DNA from: Shewanella putrefaciens | GTDB taxonomy: Bacteria > Pseudomonadota > Gammaproteobacteria > Enterobacterales > Shewanellaceae | Assembly: GCF_016406305.1 (NCBI RefSeq) | Contig: NZ_CP066369.1 | Location: 2,126,501-2,190,500 of the forward strand | Direction: 5' to 3' | DNA: 64,000 bases | Shown: in pieces, positions 45,548-55,352 of the stretch | Numbering within the stretch: the first letter of the stretch is position 1 | Layout of the letters: each line of letters begins with the position of its first letter | Position numbers and translations under genes: made by a program | The notes under the pieces: model-generated | The model's database searches: none | Told to the model about the DNA's origin: nothing | The model's input: only the letters and a program-made list of their open reading frames with translations

Positions 45548-45550
45548 CGC

Positions 45551-45916
45551 ATGAGTAAGAAAATATTGATAGTGGATGATTCGGCAGCCATCAGACAGAT
45601 GGTCGAGGCCACATTAAAATCGGCTAATTACCAAGTGGTATTAGCAAAGGATGGCCGAGAAGCCTTGGACTTATGTGGTGGACAGCGGTTTGATTTTATT
45701 TTAACCGATCAAAATATGCCCCGTATGGATGGCTTAACCTTGATCAAATCCCTGCGGGGGATGTCGGCATTTATGCGCACCCCCATTATTATGCTGACGA
45801 CTGAAGCCGGGGACGATATGAAGGCCCAAGGTAAAGCGGCAGGTGCCACGGGATGGATGGTCAAACCCTTTGATCCCCAAAAGTTATTAGCGATTACAGC
45901 TAAAGTGCTGGGCTAA
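45551..45916 (+). CDS. cheY: Chemotaxis response regulator CheY
   Basis: 121 residues, single receiver domain with all key residues: acidic pair VDDS (9-11), phosphoacceptor Asp in ILTDQNMPRMDG, Thr in IIMLTTEAG and Lys in MVKPFDP. It starts three bases after crsR and is followed by cheA after 17 bases. The target (flagellar switch or another output) cannot be told from the sequence. Confidence 0.93.
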   Translation: MSKKILIVDDSAAIRQMVEATLKSANYQVVLAKDGREALDLCGGQRFDFILTDQNMPRMDGLTLIKSLRGMSAFMRTPIIMLTTEAGDDMKAQGKAAGATGWMVKPFDPQKLLAITAKVLG

Positions 45917-45933
45917 CTACAACGGGGTATATT

Positions 45934-48153
45934 ATGTCCATCAATATGGTCGAATTCCATCAGGTTTTTTTTGAGGAAAGTCATGAACATCTTGAAAATA
46001 TGGAGCAATTGCTACTGGCATTGGACCTAAATACCCCAGATCCCGAGGAATTAAACACGATTTTTCGCGCAGCTCACTCTATTAAAGGCGGCAGCGGCAT
46101 TTTTGGTTTTACCGCCCTCACCAGCGTCACCCATGTGATGGAAAATTTGCTCGATAGGACACGTAAGGGCACCTTCGAACTCTCATCGGCCACCATTGAT
46201 TTGCTTCTGCGCACAGTTGATACCCTTACACATATCTTAAGCCTCTACCGTGAAGAAGAGCCAATCGACTGGGAAGAGGTTGAATTTGCTAAAAATCAAC
46301 TCATTGCCGCCCTAAATGGTGAGCCTTTTGAGCCGAATGCAAAAACCCAGAACAAGGCAGTAACAACCATGCCTGAAGTCGAAATACTGGTCGCCGATGG
46401 GACAAATATTCAATCAAAGCGCCAAACCCATGATGACGATCTCGGATTTGGTTTTTTTGAGAATGAGGTTGAACTTGCCCTCGCGACTGAAGGTGAACAT
46501 TTTGGCTTTTTTGATGAGGCTTATACAGCAGCTGAGATCCGGGTGGAGGATATTGACCCCAAACCAACAATCGCCGTTCCCACGGGGAAAACGGCTTCTG
46601 ATAACTTAGCTGCTGATTTGGATCATGACTTAGCTGACGACTTAGCCAATGGCTTAGATGATGAATTGGGTTTTGGCTTTTTTGAGCCGTTAACTCCCGC
46701 GCAGTTGGACAATGACACTAGTACCACGGGCGCTACGGATGCTGATGTAGTGACTCGCGCTAAAACCGATAATCTTGACCTGCAACCGATGGTCTTGCAA
46801 TCGACAAATCAGCAACTTAATCAGCACCAAGGCGATCAACACGCTATTGATCACAAATCTAGGGGAGCTGCGGCGATTCAAAGCGCCTCCAAACGGCATG
46901 AGTCGCCGACCTCAGCCCAGGCAACATCTGAACACTCTATCGCTAACCCGACGCCCGCTAAATCGGCGAGTAAAAAATCCACCCCTCCAGCGCAGGATGC
47001 CACCCTAAGGGTTGAGACCTCAAAAATTGACACTTTAGTCAATCTGGCGGGCGAGCTAGTGATCACCCAGTCCATGTTAACGCTGATAGGCAATGAACTT
47101 GGCGGGGAGTTAGGGGAGAGACTTAAAACGGCACTCAATGAACTGGAACGTAACACCCGTGAGATGCAAGAGGCGGTCATGTCGGTGCGCATGTTGCCCG
47201 TCTCCTTCGTGTTTAACCGTTTCCATAGACTGGTCAGGGACTTATCCGAGCAACTGGGCAAGAATGTTAACTTGACTATCGAGGGCGGAAACACTGAGAT
47301 CGATAAGGGCATGATTGAAAAATTGGTCGACCCTTTGACCCATTTAGTGCGCAATAGCTTAGATCATGGCATTGAAAACCCAGCAAAAAGACTGGCAGCG
47401 GGTAAATCTGAAATCGGTGAGTTATCCCTTAAAGCGAGCCAAAGGGGTGGCAGCATAGTGATCGCCGTGCACGACGATGGTGCGGGATTAAACCGAGAAC
47501 GCATTCTGCAAAAGGCCCGTGAAAACGGCATGCAGGTTGCCGATAACGCCAATGATAAACACGTTTGGCAGTTGATATTTGCGGCGGGATTTTCCACCGC
47601 CCAGGAAGTGACCGACGTGTCGGGCCGCGGGGTGGGGATGGATGTTGTGCGTCGGAATATCGAAGCGCTCGGAGGCCGCATCGATATCGACTCGGTGGCG
47701 GGTCAAGGTGCAACCTTCGAAATTCAACTGCCGCTGACGCTAGCCATTGTCGATGGCATGAGTGTTTCTGTGGGGCATCAAATCTATATTTTGCCCTTAG
47801 TCCATATTATCGAATCGATTCAACCCCAAATAGAACAGCTTAAATTCCTTTCTAAAGAGCGGCTTATCAAGGTTCGGGAAGAGTATTTACCCTTACTGAA
47901 CCTCTACCAACTGATGGAAATAGAGCCCCATGCCCATACGCCCGAGCAGGGCATAGTCGTATTACTCGAGAGCAACAATAAACGCTTTGGCTTGTGCGTC
48001 GATGCGTTAGTTGGACAACAGCAGGTAGTGATAAAGAGCCTTGAAAAACATTACCGCAGAATTCCTGGTGTATCGGGGGCAACAATTATGGGCGACGGCA
48101 GCGTGGCCCTTATCCTCGATGTTGAATCACTCGCACTGCATATTAAAAATTAA
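45934..48153 (+). CDS. cheA: Chemotaxis histidine kinase CheA
   Basis: 739 residues. P1/Hpt with phosphorylated H48 (AAHSIKGGSGIFGF), a long acidic linker (about 130-350), P3 dimerisation (about 355-420), P4 ATPase (VRNSLDHGIE, GAGLNRERI, SGRGVGMDVVRRN) and P5/CheW-like domain (about 605-737). No typical P2 CheY-docking domain is evident. Instead the linker has three FGFF-type motifs set in acidic sequence (LGFGFF 170-175, FGFF 190-193, LGFGFF 245-250), which may serve as docking sites (inference). It lies between cheY and cheW. Confidence 0.93.
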   Translation: MSINMVEFHQVFFEESHEHLENMEQLLLALDLNTPDPEELNTIFRAAHSIKGGSGIFGFTALTSVTHVMENLLDRTRKGTFELSSATIDLLLRTVDTLTHILSLYREEEPIDWEEVEFAKNQLIAALNGEPFEPNAKTQNKAVTTMPEVEILVADGTNIQSKRQTHDDDLGFGFFENEVELALATEGEHFGFFDEAYTAAEIRVEDIDPKPTIAVPTGKTASDNLAADLDHDLADDLANGLDDELGFGFFEPLTPAQLDNDTSTTGATDADVVTRAKTDNLDLQPMVLQSTNQQLNQHQGDQHAIDHKSRGAAAIQSASKRHESPTSAQATSEHSIANPTPAKSASKKSTPPAQDATLRVETSKIDTLVNLAGELVITQSMLTLIGNELGGELGERLKTALNELERNTREMQEAVMSVRMLPVSFVFNRFHRLVRDLSEQLGKNVNLTIEGGNTEIDKGMIEKLVDPLTHLVRNSLDHGIENPAKRLAAGKSEIGELSLKASQRGGSIVIAVHDDGAGLNRERILQKARENGMQVADNANDKHVWQLIFAAGFSTAQEVTDVSGRGVGMDVVRRNIEALGGRIDIDSVAGQGATFEIQLPLTLAIVDGMSVSVGHQIYILPLVHIIESIQPQIEQLKFLSKERLIKVREEYLPLLNLYQLMEIEPHAHTPEQGIVVLLESNNKRFGLCVDALVGQQQVVIKSLEKHYRRIPGVSGATIMGDGSVALILDVESLALHIKN

Positions 48154-48167
48154 CAGAGGACGTGGTA

Positions 48168-48680
48168 ATGGAAAGTCGTTCAAATATCGCAACCAAGGGC
48201 GAATATAACGCCCACGATGAAGTCGAATTTTTAAGTTTTGTCTTAGGTGAGGAACATTACGCCCTCGATATTATGTCGGTAAAGGAAATCCGGGGTTACG
48301 AGGCTGTGACTAAGATTGCCAACGCGCCTAGCTTTATCAAAGGGGTGTTAAACCTGAGGGGCGATATAGTGCCTATTGTGGATCTACGGATGAAATTTAA
48401 CGTAGGTACAGTAACTTATGATGAATTTACCATAGTCATTATGCTCAATGTCTGCGATCGGATTGTGGGGATTGTGGTCGATGCCGTGTCGGATGTGATT
48501 AAACTTTCGAGTGATGAAATTTTACCCGCACCTGAATTTGGCGCCGCATTTGACAGCCGTTATCTCAAGGGATTGGCGACGGTGGAAGAAAAAATGGTCA
48601 TTTTAGTAAATATACAGGCTCTGATCAGCAGTGATGAGCTAGGTCTAGTTGATGCAAATAATCTGTCTGATCAGGAGTGA
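48168..48680 (+). CDS. cheW: Chemotaxis adaptor CheW
   Basis: 170 residues from the ATG with AGAGGA seven bases before. Couples receptors to CheA. CheW core signatures [36 protein letters not shown] and VVDAVSDV are present. It starts 14 bases after cheA. The next gene's ribosome binding site (AGGAG) lies in its last codons. Confidence 0.95.
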   Translation: MESRSNIATKGEYNAHDEVEFLSFVLGEEHYALDIMSVKEIRGYEAVTKIANAPSFIKGVLNLRGDIVPIVDLRMKFNVGTVTYDEFTIVIMLNVCDRIVGIVVDAVSDVIKLSSDEILPAPEFGAAFDSRYLKGLATVEEKMVILVNIQALISSDELGLVDANNLSDQE

Positions 48681-48685
48681 TTGTT

Positions 48686-50659
48686 ATGGGAATTTTGAAT
48701 CTGTTTGGCAATGACGAAGCGCGCCAGCAAAAGGAAGAAGAACTACAACGTTATTTCCAATTGCTCGATAACAGCGGCAATAGCTTTATGATTGCCGATA
48801 GCAACCGCAATATCATCTATGCCAATAAAGCCGTCATCGTTATGTTATCCGAGGCCGAGGCGGATATTCGTAAAGAACTGCCACAGTTTTCGGTCGCTAA
48901 GGTCGTGGGCAGTAATATCGATATCTTCCATAAAAACCCAGCCCACCAGCGCAATTTGCTTGAACGATTAACCCAGTCACATACTGCGCAAATTACCATA
49001 GGTAAGCGGACATTTAAGCTGATCCTAACACCCATTATTACGCGTGAAAATAAACACTTAGGCACTGGGGTCGAGTGGATTGATCTGACGGAGACAATTA
49101 ACGCCGACCGTATCACCCAGCGCACCCTAGAAGCGCTGAACAATACCAGTACTAACGTGATGATCGCCGATGCTAACCGTATCATCATTTATATGAACCG
49201 TTCGGTGGAGGTGATGCTGCGTCAATCGGAAAATGAAATTAGGCAGGCGCTGCCGCATTTTTCCGTGGATAAAATTATTGGCAGTTCAATGGATATATTC
49301 CACCGTAACCCCGCCCACCAGGCGAGTTTATTAGAAAAGTTAGACCGTAAATATGAATCCCTTATCAAGGTCGCCAGTTGTCATTTTCGCTTAACGGCAA
49401 GCCCCATAGTGTCCAATACGGGTGAGCGCTTAGGCACTGTGGTTGAATGGCTCGACCGCACGGTTGAAGTGCAAACCGAGCAGGAAATCGCCCGCATAGT
49501 GGCCGCGGCGGCGGCGGGGGATTTCTCGCAGCGGGCAGAGACCCAGGGTAAACAGGGCTTCTTCCTTATGCTGGCCAATAGCCTTAACTCATTGATTGAA
49601 ACCTCAGACCGTGGATTACAGGATGTCGCTAGGGTGTTGATGGCGTTGGCGGATGGCGATTTAACCACGCGCATTTATAACGACTATGAGGGCACCTTTA
49701 ATGATTTGAAAAACTATTCAAATCAAACCGCTGAAAAACTCTCTTACATGATAAGAGATATCCAAAAAGCGGCTGAAACCATCAATACTGCTTCCTCTGA
49801 AATTGCCCAAGGTAACGCCGATCTGTCGAGTCGCACCGAAGAGCAGGCCTCGAGCCTAGAGCAAACCTCCGCCAGTATGGAAGAGCTCACCGGCACGGTT
49901 AAGCTTAATGCCGATAATGCCAGCCAAGCCAATGCGTTAGCCTCAAAGGCCGCCGATGTCGCCATTGACGGTGGCGAGCTCATTCAACAGGTCGTGCAAA
50001 CGATGGCCTCAATCAACGAATCGGCCCGCAAAATTGCCGATATCATAGGGGTGATTGACGGTATTGCATTCCAAACCAATATTTTAGCGTTAAACGCTGC
50101 CGTTGAGGCCGCGAGGGCGGGTGAGCAAGGCCGCGGGTTTGCGGTTGTCGCATCCGAGGTGAGAAGTTTGGCGCAGCGTTCTGCCAATGCCGCAAAGGAT
50201 ATTAAGGCTCTAATATCTGATTCTGTAAGTAAAATTGAAAGCGGAAATAATCTCGTTGGCAAATCGGGTGACACTATGAAGGAAATCGTGGTCGCCATTA
50301 AACGAGTCAACGATATCATGACTGAAATCGCTTCGGCATCGAATGAACAGGCCGTTGGTATCGATGAGATAAGCAAAGCCATAGTGCAAATGGATGAAAT
50401 GACACAGCAAAATGCGTCATTAGTCGAAGAAGCCGCTGCGGCAGCCGAAAGCATGCAGTCACAGGCGCAGCAATTGGCCGACAGTGTGGCCAGCTTTAGG
50501 GTCGATGAGGAAAGTGCGCCGCAAGTCAGACATTCCCCAGCGGCATCGAAAAAGTTGGCGATGAAATCGGCGGTGGCTGCGGCCCGCATGCCCAGTAAAA
50601 TGAAAATGCCAATGCCTAAGCTTAATCAAGCCGATCAAGATGAATGGGAAGACTTTTGA
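48686..50659 (+). CDS. Soluble PAS-PAS chemoreceptor with C-terminal CheR/CheB tether
   Basis: 657 residues from the ATG at 48686 (AGGAG eight bases before). No membrane segment. Two PAS domains (about 20-125 and 140-250) are strongly alike (both start with a NSxxNxMIAD-type stretch and have an FSVxKxxGSxxDIFHxNPAHQ motif), so they arose by duplication. HAMP-like repeats follow (about 265-340), then the signalling domain with the tip [18 protein letters not shown]. The protein ends DEWEDF, matching the xWxxF pentapeptide that recruits CheR and CheB. Cytoplasmic sensor, perhaps for redox or energy via PAS (inference). Confidence 0.92.
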   Translation: MGILNLFGNDEARQQKEEELQRYFQLLDNSGNSFMIADSNRNIIYANKAVIVMLSEAEADIRKELPQFSVAKVVGSNIDIFHKNPAHQRNLLERLTQSHTAQITIGKRTFKLILTPIITRENKHLGTGVEWIDLTETINADRITQRTLEALNNTSTNVMIADANRIIIYMNRSVEVMLRQSENEIRQALPHFSVDKIIGSSMDIFHRNPAHQASLLEKLDRKYESLIKVASCHFRLTASPIVSNTGERLGTVVEWLDRTVEVQTEQEIARIVAAAAAGDFSQRAETQGKQGFFLMLANSLNSLIETSDRGLQDVARVLMALADGDLTTRIYNDYEGTFNDLKNYSNQTAEKLSYMIRDIQKAAETINTASSEIAQGNADLSSRTEEQASSLEQTSASMEELTGTVKLNADNASQANALASKAADVAIDGGELIQQVVQTMASINESARKIADIIGVIDGIAFQTNILALNAAVEAARAGEQGRGFAVVASEVRSLAQRSANAAKDIKALISDSVSKIESGNNLVGKSGDTMKEIVVAIKRVNDIMTEIASASNEQAVGIDEISKAIVQMDEMTQQNASLVEEAAAAAESMQSQAQQLADSVASFRVDEESAPQVRHSPAASKKLAMKSAVAAARMPSKMKMPMPKLNQADQDEWEDF

Positions 50660-51505
50660 TTGAGTGGATATGAGCGCTTAGGGAAGGAATTTGTGTTTAC
50701 GCCCGAACACTACCAAACCGCAAGGACCACGCTCTATCGCTTGGCGGGAATTAAGCTCGCGGACAGCAAGGATGCTATGGTCTATAGCCGATTGGTTAGG
50801 CGCTTGAGGGCGCTCAAATTGTCAGGTTTTACCGCCTATTTTGAGTATTTGCAGCGGTATCAAAGTGAGCATCAGGAGTTTATTAATGCACTGACGACTA
50901 ACCAGACTGCTTTTTTTAGGGAGCCCCATCACTTTGAGATCCTAAAACGTTTTTTGGTGGAACATCCTAATACCAAAAGGATTTGGTGTGCCGCCAGCAG
51001 CACTGGGGAAGAGCCTTACTCCATTGCTATGGTCGTGGCGGAGCACTTTGGTCGCTTCAACACCCCGGTCGATATCATTGCCTCAGATATCGACAGCGGT
51101 GTGCTCGAAAAGGCCGAAAGGGGAATTTACCCCATAGAGCGTATCGATACCGTCAGTGATGAGCGTAAAAAACTGTTTTTCCAGCGTGGGCGCGGTACGC
51201 AGCTTGGCAATGTACGGGTTGTGCCCGAGTTACAGCAGATGTTGCGTTTTACCCGAATTAACTTAGTCGATCCATTCTGGCCGATCAACACCCCTATCGA
51301 TGTGATTTTTTGCCGCAATGTGATGATCTACTTCGATAAACCGACCCAGGAACGCATTTTAAAACACATGATGCACTCCCTTGCCGATGATGGGCTCTAT
51401 ATTGCGGGGCACTCCGAAAACTTCAATATGTTCCCTCAGATCATTACCGCCACAGGCCAAACGACCTATAAATCGGCGAAGGGGAGTATGAGTGCCAAAA
51501 CCTAA
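50660..51505 (+). CDS. cheR: Chemotaxis protein methyltransferase CheR
   Basis: 281 residues, starting TTG right after the stop of the receptor gene (GGAAG eight bases before); no ATG is available until residue 34. Uses S-adenosylmethionine to methylate receptor glutamates. N-terminal helical domain (about 10-80; LVRRLRAL), then the methyltransferase domain with AFFREPHHFEIL, WCAASSTGEEPYSIAM and VIFCRNVMIYFD. It overlaps cheD by 14 bases. Confidence 0.95.
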   Translation: MSGYERLGKEFVFTPEHYQTARTTLYRLAGIKLADSKDAMVYSRLVRRLRALKLSGFTAYFEYLQRYQSEHQEFINALTTNQTAFFREPHHFEILKRFLVEHPNTKRIWCAASSTGEEPYSIAMVVAEHFGRFNTPVDIIASDIDSGVLEKAERGIYPIERIDTVSDERKKLFFQRGRGTQLGNVRVVPELQQMLRFTRINLVDPFWPINTPIDVIFCRNVMIYFDKPTQERILKHMMHSLADDGLYIAGHSENFNMFPQIITATGQTTYKSAKGSMSAKT

Positions 51506-52112
51506 CATTGAACATCCTGTCCTAGTACCTAATCGGTATTTTGACCATCATTTCTCATGTGATGCGGTCAAAATATTGCCAGGAGAATATTACGCCACCC
51601 GTGAAAATACTATGATAGTCACAGTGTTAGGATCTTGCGTTTCGGTTTGTCTCTATGATCCCGTGCTTCATATTGGCGGTATGAATCATTTTTTACTGCC
51701 AAACCAGAATGGTAATTGCACCGGCATTCTCACGGATACTGCCCGCTATGGAGTGTATGCCATGGAGCTGCTGATCAATGAATTGCTTAAATTAGGCGCT
51801 CGGCGTCAGTCACTCGAAGCGAAAGTGTTTGGGGGAGGGAATATGTTAACGGGCATAACGGTACACAATATTGGTGAGCGTAACGCTGAGTTTGTTCTCG
51901 AATATTTGAACATGGAGAATATCCCTGTGATTGCCGCCGACTTGCTCGATATCTACCCCCGTAAAGTGTATTTCTTCCCCGCGACTGGCTTAGTTAAAGT
52001 CAGAAAAATCAAAGTAATGCACAATAGCACTATCCTAGATAGGGAGAGTGAATATCGGCTGCGGATCCGCGACCTACCCAGTGGTGGCGATGTTGAACTA
52101 TTTGGTGAGTAG
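51492..52112 (+). CDS. cheD: Chemoreceptor glutamine deamidase CheD
   Basis: 206 residues, starting GTG inside the end of cheR with GGGGAG a few bases before. CheD deamidates receptor glutamines. The catalytic Cys and His are seen in TVLGSCVSVCLYD and GGMNHFLLP. About 25 extra residues stand before the domain. cheB follows after two bases. Confidence 0.94.
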   Translation: MPKPNIEHPVLVPNRYFDHHFSCDAVKILPGEYYATRENTMIVTVLGSCVSVCLYDPVLHIGGMNHFLLPNQNGNCTGILTDTARYGVYAMELLINELLKLGARRQSLEAKVFGGGNMLTGITVHNIGERNAEFVLEYLNMENIPVIAADLLDIYPRKVYFFPATGLVKVRKIKVMHNSTILDRESEYRLRIRDLPSGGDVELFGE

Positions 52113-52114
52113 CA

Positions 52115-53164
52115 ATGGCAATTAACGTATTAGTGGTTGACGACTCCGCGCTTATCCGCAGTTTGCTCGGCAAAATGATCGAAGCCGATCCCGAGTTGCA
52201 CTTAGTGGGCATGGCAGCCGATGCTTATATGGCAAAGGATATGGTGAATCAATTTAGGCCCGATGTGATCACCTTAGATATCGAGATGCCTAAGGTCGAT
52301 GGGCTCACTTTTCTTGACCGCTTGATGAAGGCCAGACCGACCGCCGTCGTGATGATTTCATCGTTAACCGAGCAGGGCGCTGATGCAACCTTTAATGCCT
52401 TAGCCTTAGGCGCGGTCGATTTTATCCCTAAGCCAAAACTCGATTCCCCCCAAGGTTTTAACGATTATCAAGAGCTGATCTTAGCGAAAATTAAATCCGC
52501 GGCCCATGCCAAACTGATTAAAACCCAAAAACTGCCGGCAACGGCTCAGGGCATTTCACCCGCTAAGGCAATACTGCCGAAGGTAGTTGTCGATCAGCAT
52601 CTCCTTGCCATTGGTGCATCGACAGGTGGCACCGAGGCCATATTGTATCTGCTGCAACACTTACCCGCAGTCATGCCGCCCATCGTTATCACCCAACATA
52701 TGCCGCCCGGATTTACACTGAGTTTTGCCCAGCGCCTCAACAAACTGACCCGGCTCAATGTGAAACAGGCCGAAGACGGTGAGCGCCTCTTGCCTTGCTA
52801 CGTCTATATTGCGCCCGGGGATTATCACCTCGAAGTAGTGAAAGTGGGCAGAAGTTATAAGGTAAAGCTTAATCAAAGCGATAAAGTGAGTGGCCATCGA
52901 CCGTCGGTGGATGTGATGTTCGCTTCCTTAGCCCAGTATGATGCTGCCCACGTCACGGCGGTGATTTTAACGGGCATGGGTAAAGATGGCGCCGATGGCA
53001 TGAGTTTACTGCACCAACAGGGCAGCACAACCTTCGCCCAGGGAGAACAAAGCTGTGTAGTGTTTGGTATGCCGCGGGAGGCGATAAAACGTGAAGCGGT
53101 TGATCACATTGTAGAATTGCCGCAATTGGCGGATAAAATTATCCATTATCTTGCCACGCTCTAG
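52115..53164 (+). CDS. cheB: Chemotaxis methylesterase/deamidase CheB
   Basis: 349 residues. Receiver domain (about 1-120; VDDSALIRSLL, phosphoacceptor Asp in ITLDIEMPKVDG), linker, then C-terminal methylesterase with the Ser-His-Asp triad in AIGASTGGTEA, ITQHMPPGF and TGMGKDGADGM. Removes methyl groups from receptors. Last gene of the operon; the next gene converges from the other strand after 21 bases. Confidence 0.96.
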   Translation: MAINVLVVDDSALIRSLLGKMIEADPELHLVGMAADAYMAKDMVNQFRPDVITLDIEMPKVDGLTFLDRLMKARPTAVVMISSLTEQGADATFNALALGAVDFIPKPKLDSPQGFNDYQELILAKIKSAAHAKLIKTQKLPATAQGISPAKAILPKVVVDQHLLAIGASTGGTEAILYLLQHLPAVMPPIVITQHMPPGFTLSFAQRLNKLTRLNVKQAEDGERLLPCYVYIAPGDYHLEVVKVGRSYKVKLNQSDKVSGHRPSVDVMFASLAQYDAAHVTAVILTGMGKDGADGMSLLHQQGSTTFAQGEQSCVVFGMPREAIKREAVDHIVELPQLADKIIHYLATL

Positions 53165-53185
53165 CGCTATCCTATGGGGATTATC

Positions 53186-54814
53186 CTAGCTGCCGCCCAC
53201 CAATCGGTTGCGGCCAAGGCGTTTGGCTTCATAAAGATTTTTATCGGATAAGCGTAAACAGGCTTGAAATTCATCACAATCGGTCGAAAAAGCCATACCT
53301 CCACTGAGGGTGACTTGAAACTCAACGCCCTCTTCCACAAATAGGATATGGCTAAAACTCTCGCGTATGGCATTGAGTTTGGCGATAGCCAAAGGCTCGG
53401 AAAGCTCGGGCAACACTAACATAAACTCCTCACCACCATAACGCCCCATAAAATCGCTTGGTCGCAGGGACTGCTGTAGCAAGTGCGCAAAGGCCAAAAG
53501 CACCTTATCGCCAGCGGAATGACCATAGGTATCATTGATCATTTTGAAGTGATCAAAATCGAACATAGCGATGCAAACGATGGAATTTATCCGCTTAGCA
53601 AGATGAAAACAACGGCGGGCAGCCACTAAAATTTGGGTGTGATTTAACAGACCTGTTAGGCTATCACGACTGGCAGCACTGCGAATGTCATGCCCACGTT
53701 GGGCGCGGGAGATCACTTGGCTCACAAATAAAATCGGGGCAGTTTGCTTTGAAATTAAATCATCGGAACCCGCTTGGATAATGCTAACTTTGTTTTGCAT
53801 AGTATCGTCGGAGCTTAAAACTAAGATAGGGCTAGAGGTGTATTTATCCAATTGACGGATCATTTGTGCCAGTTCTAGCCCATTCACCTCGGGCATATAT
53901 AAATCAAAAATAAACAGATCAGGTTCGAATTGTTCCAGGGTGGGTAGCACTTGTTCGGGTCTCGTCATGCCTTTAACCATTAAGCCATGGCTGCGCAGTA
54001 GACTCGAAAAATAATCCACCATCGACTGCTGATCGTCCACTAAAAGGATTTTAAGTGGCTGCTTTTCTGACATTTTTAAAGATTGATGGATTTTGCGAAC
54101 CAGCAAGGTGGTTTCGGCAGGCTTGACAAAATACTCACTCACATTGGCACGTATGGCCAAAAGGCGCATGTCAAAATCCCCGCGAGATGAGAGGACAAAC
54201 ACTCGGGTATTGTTTTTTTCAAATTCTTTTGCGGCTTTAAATAAGTCCTCCTCAGTGTAATCAGGAAGAATTAAATCCAATAAAATCAAATCAAATGGCG
54301 TTGTATTTTGCACTTCAAGAAAGGTCGAAAAGTTTAAAAAATACTGTACGTTAAAACCAAATTCTCCCAATTGTTTCGCGATCATCGCGCCCACATTCTG
54401 GTCATCCTCTATGATGGCAATACTGTGTTCATGGCGTAATTTGCTTGGCTTAACTGGCCGCGGCTGCACCTGGGCCTCAACCACGGGAGCAACAGCTTGG
54501 CTGCGCATATTGTCCTCTAATAACTGATGAAATTGGCTATCTAAGGCCTTAATTTCAGAGAGTTCAGGTGTTGGCGCATTAAGTAAGCTTTTAAGTTGAG
54601 GTTCGAGTTTATCGACAATATGCTTAGTCTCAGTTAAGCCAAATGTTTCGCAGGATCCCTTTAAGTTATGCACCTCACGGTAAACCGCAGACAGCAATTG
54701 TGCCTGCCAATTTTTTCGCAATAAAATCCATAGGGATATGATTTGTTTCTTTTTATCAGGCAGAGCATGCAGATACTGGCGTTTTAGCTGTTCTAGGGAT
54801 TCTTCAAGACTCAT
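53186..54814 (-). CDS. Hpt-REC-REC-GGDEF response regulator
   Basis: 542 residues from the ATG at 54814 (a TTG six bases earlier is possible). Domains: Hpt (about 10-95; the His is in VHNLKGSCETFG), receiver 1 (about 120-235; phosphoacceptor in LILLDLILPD), receiver 2 (about 245-360; Asp in LFIFDLYMPEVNG, but the usual Lys-Pro is KQ), then GGDEF (about 375-540; GRYGGEEFMLVLP with RPSD inhibition site five residues before). An active diguanylate cyclase under phosphorelay control is likely. It is convergent with cheB, so CheA could be a phosphodonor (inference). Confidence 0.92.
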   Translation of the reverse strand: MSLEESLEQLKRQYLHALPDKKKQIISLWILLRKNWQAQLLSAVYREVHNLKGSCETFGLTETKHIVDKLEPQLKSLLNAPTPELSEIKALDSQFHQLLEDNMRSQAVAPVVEAQVQPRPVKPSKLRHEHSIAIIEDDQNVGAMIAKQLGEFGFNVQYFLNFSTFLEVQNTTPFDLILLDLILPDYTEEDLFKAAKEFEKNNTRVFVLSSRGDFDMRLLAIRANVSEYFVKPAETTLLVRKIHQSLKMSEKQPLKILLVDDQQSMVDYFSSLLRSHGLMVKGMTRPEQVLPTLEQFEPDLFIFDLYMPEVNGLELAQMIRQLDKYTSSPILVLSSDDTMQNKVSIIQAGSDDLISKQTAPILFVSQVISRAQRGHDIRSAASRDSLTGLLNHTQILVAARRCFHLAKRINSIVCIAMFDFDHFKMINDTYGHSAGDKVLLAFAHLLQQSLRPSDFMGRYGGEEFMLVLPELSEPLAIAKLNAIRESFSHILFVEEGVEFQVTLSGGMAFSTDCDEFQACLRLSDKNLYEAKRLGRNRLVGGS

Positions 54815-54981
54815 AGGCAATTGCCACCATACTATGATAGAGATGCAGTGATATGCTGATTATGGATCTAATACATTCAATCTGTAATTGTTTACTTCTT
54901 ATCTTTAGAGTGTAAATCAACATCGGAAAAAGGAAGCCCTATTCAGTAACTTGATTTAATTAATCCTAAATCGCGGTCCCC

Positions 54982-54995
54982 AATGGTAGACCATT
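54982..54995. promoter_or_regulatory. Short palindrome upstream of the NERD cassette
   Basis: AATGGT-AG-ACCATT lies about 90 bases before the gene at 55083, in a 268-bp space between divergent genes. It could be an operator. Nothing else in this space was recognised. Confidence 0.3.
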
Positions 54996-55082
54996 TGATG
55001 GGATGAGTAGGGCATTGCTAACTTGGCCCTTTAATAACAACCTATCAAGGTTAGTGATTTAAAACTGAGGAAATGTGACAAC

Positions 55083-55352
55083 GTGAAGGGAAGCAAATTA
55101 TTTTTTATCCTTAGACTACGGCTATTTGTCTTTATGGCAAGTGGGCTTTTTTCATCATCATTGGTGTCTTTGGTTGAACAAGATACGGTATCTGTGTGCG
55201 TACTGGTTCAGAGCGAAATGCAGGACTGGCATGAATCAACACAACGTTATCAAGAACTTAAAGCAAGATTCGATACTCGTTGCATAAATCCGATAGCAAA
55301 TGCAAAAAATGATCACAAGACGCATAAGATCCTGTCTAAAAAAAATCGATAA
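55083..55352 (+). CDS. Hypothetical small exported or membrane-anchored protein
   Basis: 89 residues, starting GTG, with a weak ribosome binding site (CTGAGGA about 13 bases before). The first 30 residues form a hydrophobic signal-like segment (FFILRLRLFVFMASGLF); the rest is polar with two Cys. Not recognised. Its 3' end overlaps the NERD gene by 53 bases in another frame, so the two are probably coupled; a frameshift that split one gene cannot be excluded. Confidence 0.45.
   Translation: MKGSKLFFILRLRLFVFMASGLFSSSLVSLVEQDTVSVCVLVQSEMQDWHESTQRYQELKARFDTRCINPIANAKNDHKTHKILSKKNR

Noticed and set aside
46878..47354. 158-codon antisense frame inside cheA
   Set aside because: Mirror of the cheA P3/P4 coding region, no independent support.
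49984..50589. 201-codon minus-strand open frame inside the PAS chemoreceptor gene
   Set aside because: Shadow of the receptor coding sequence; no ribosome binding site, and low-complexity Ala/Ser composition.
54821..55082. Search for a c-di-GMP riboswitch near the GGDEF genes
   Set aside because: No GEMM-like conserved core found here or before the other c-di-GMP genes.
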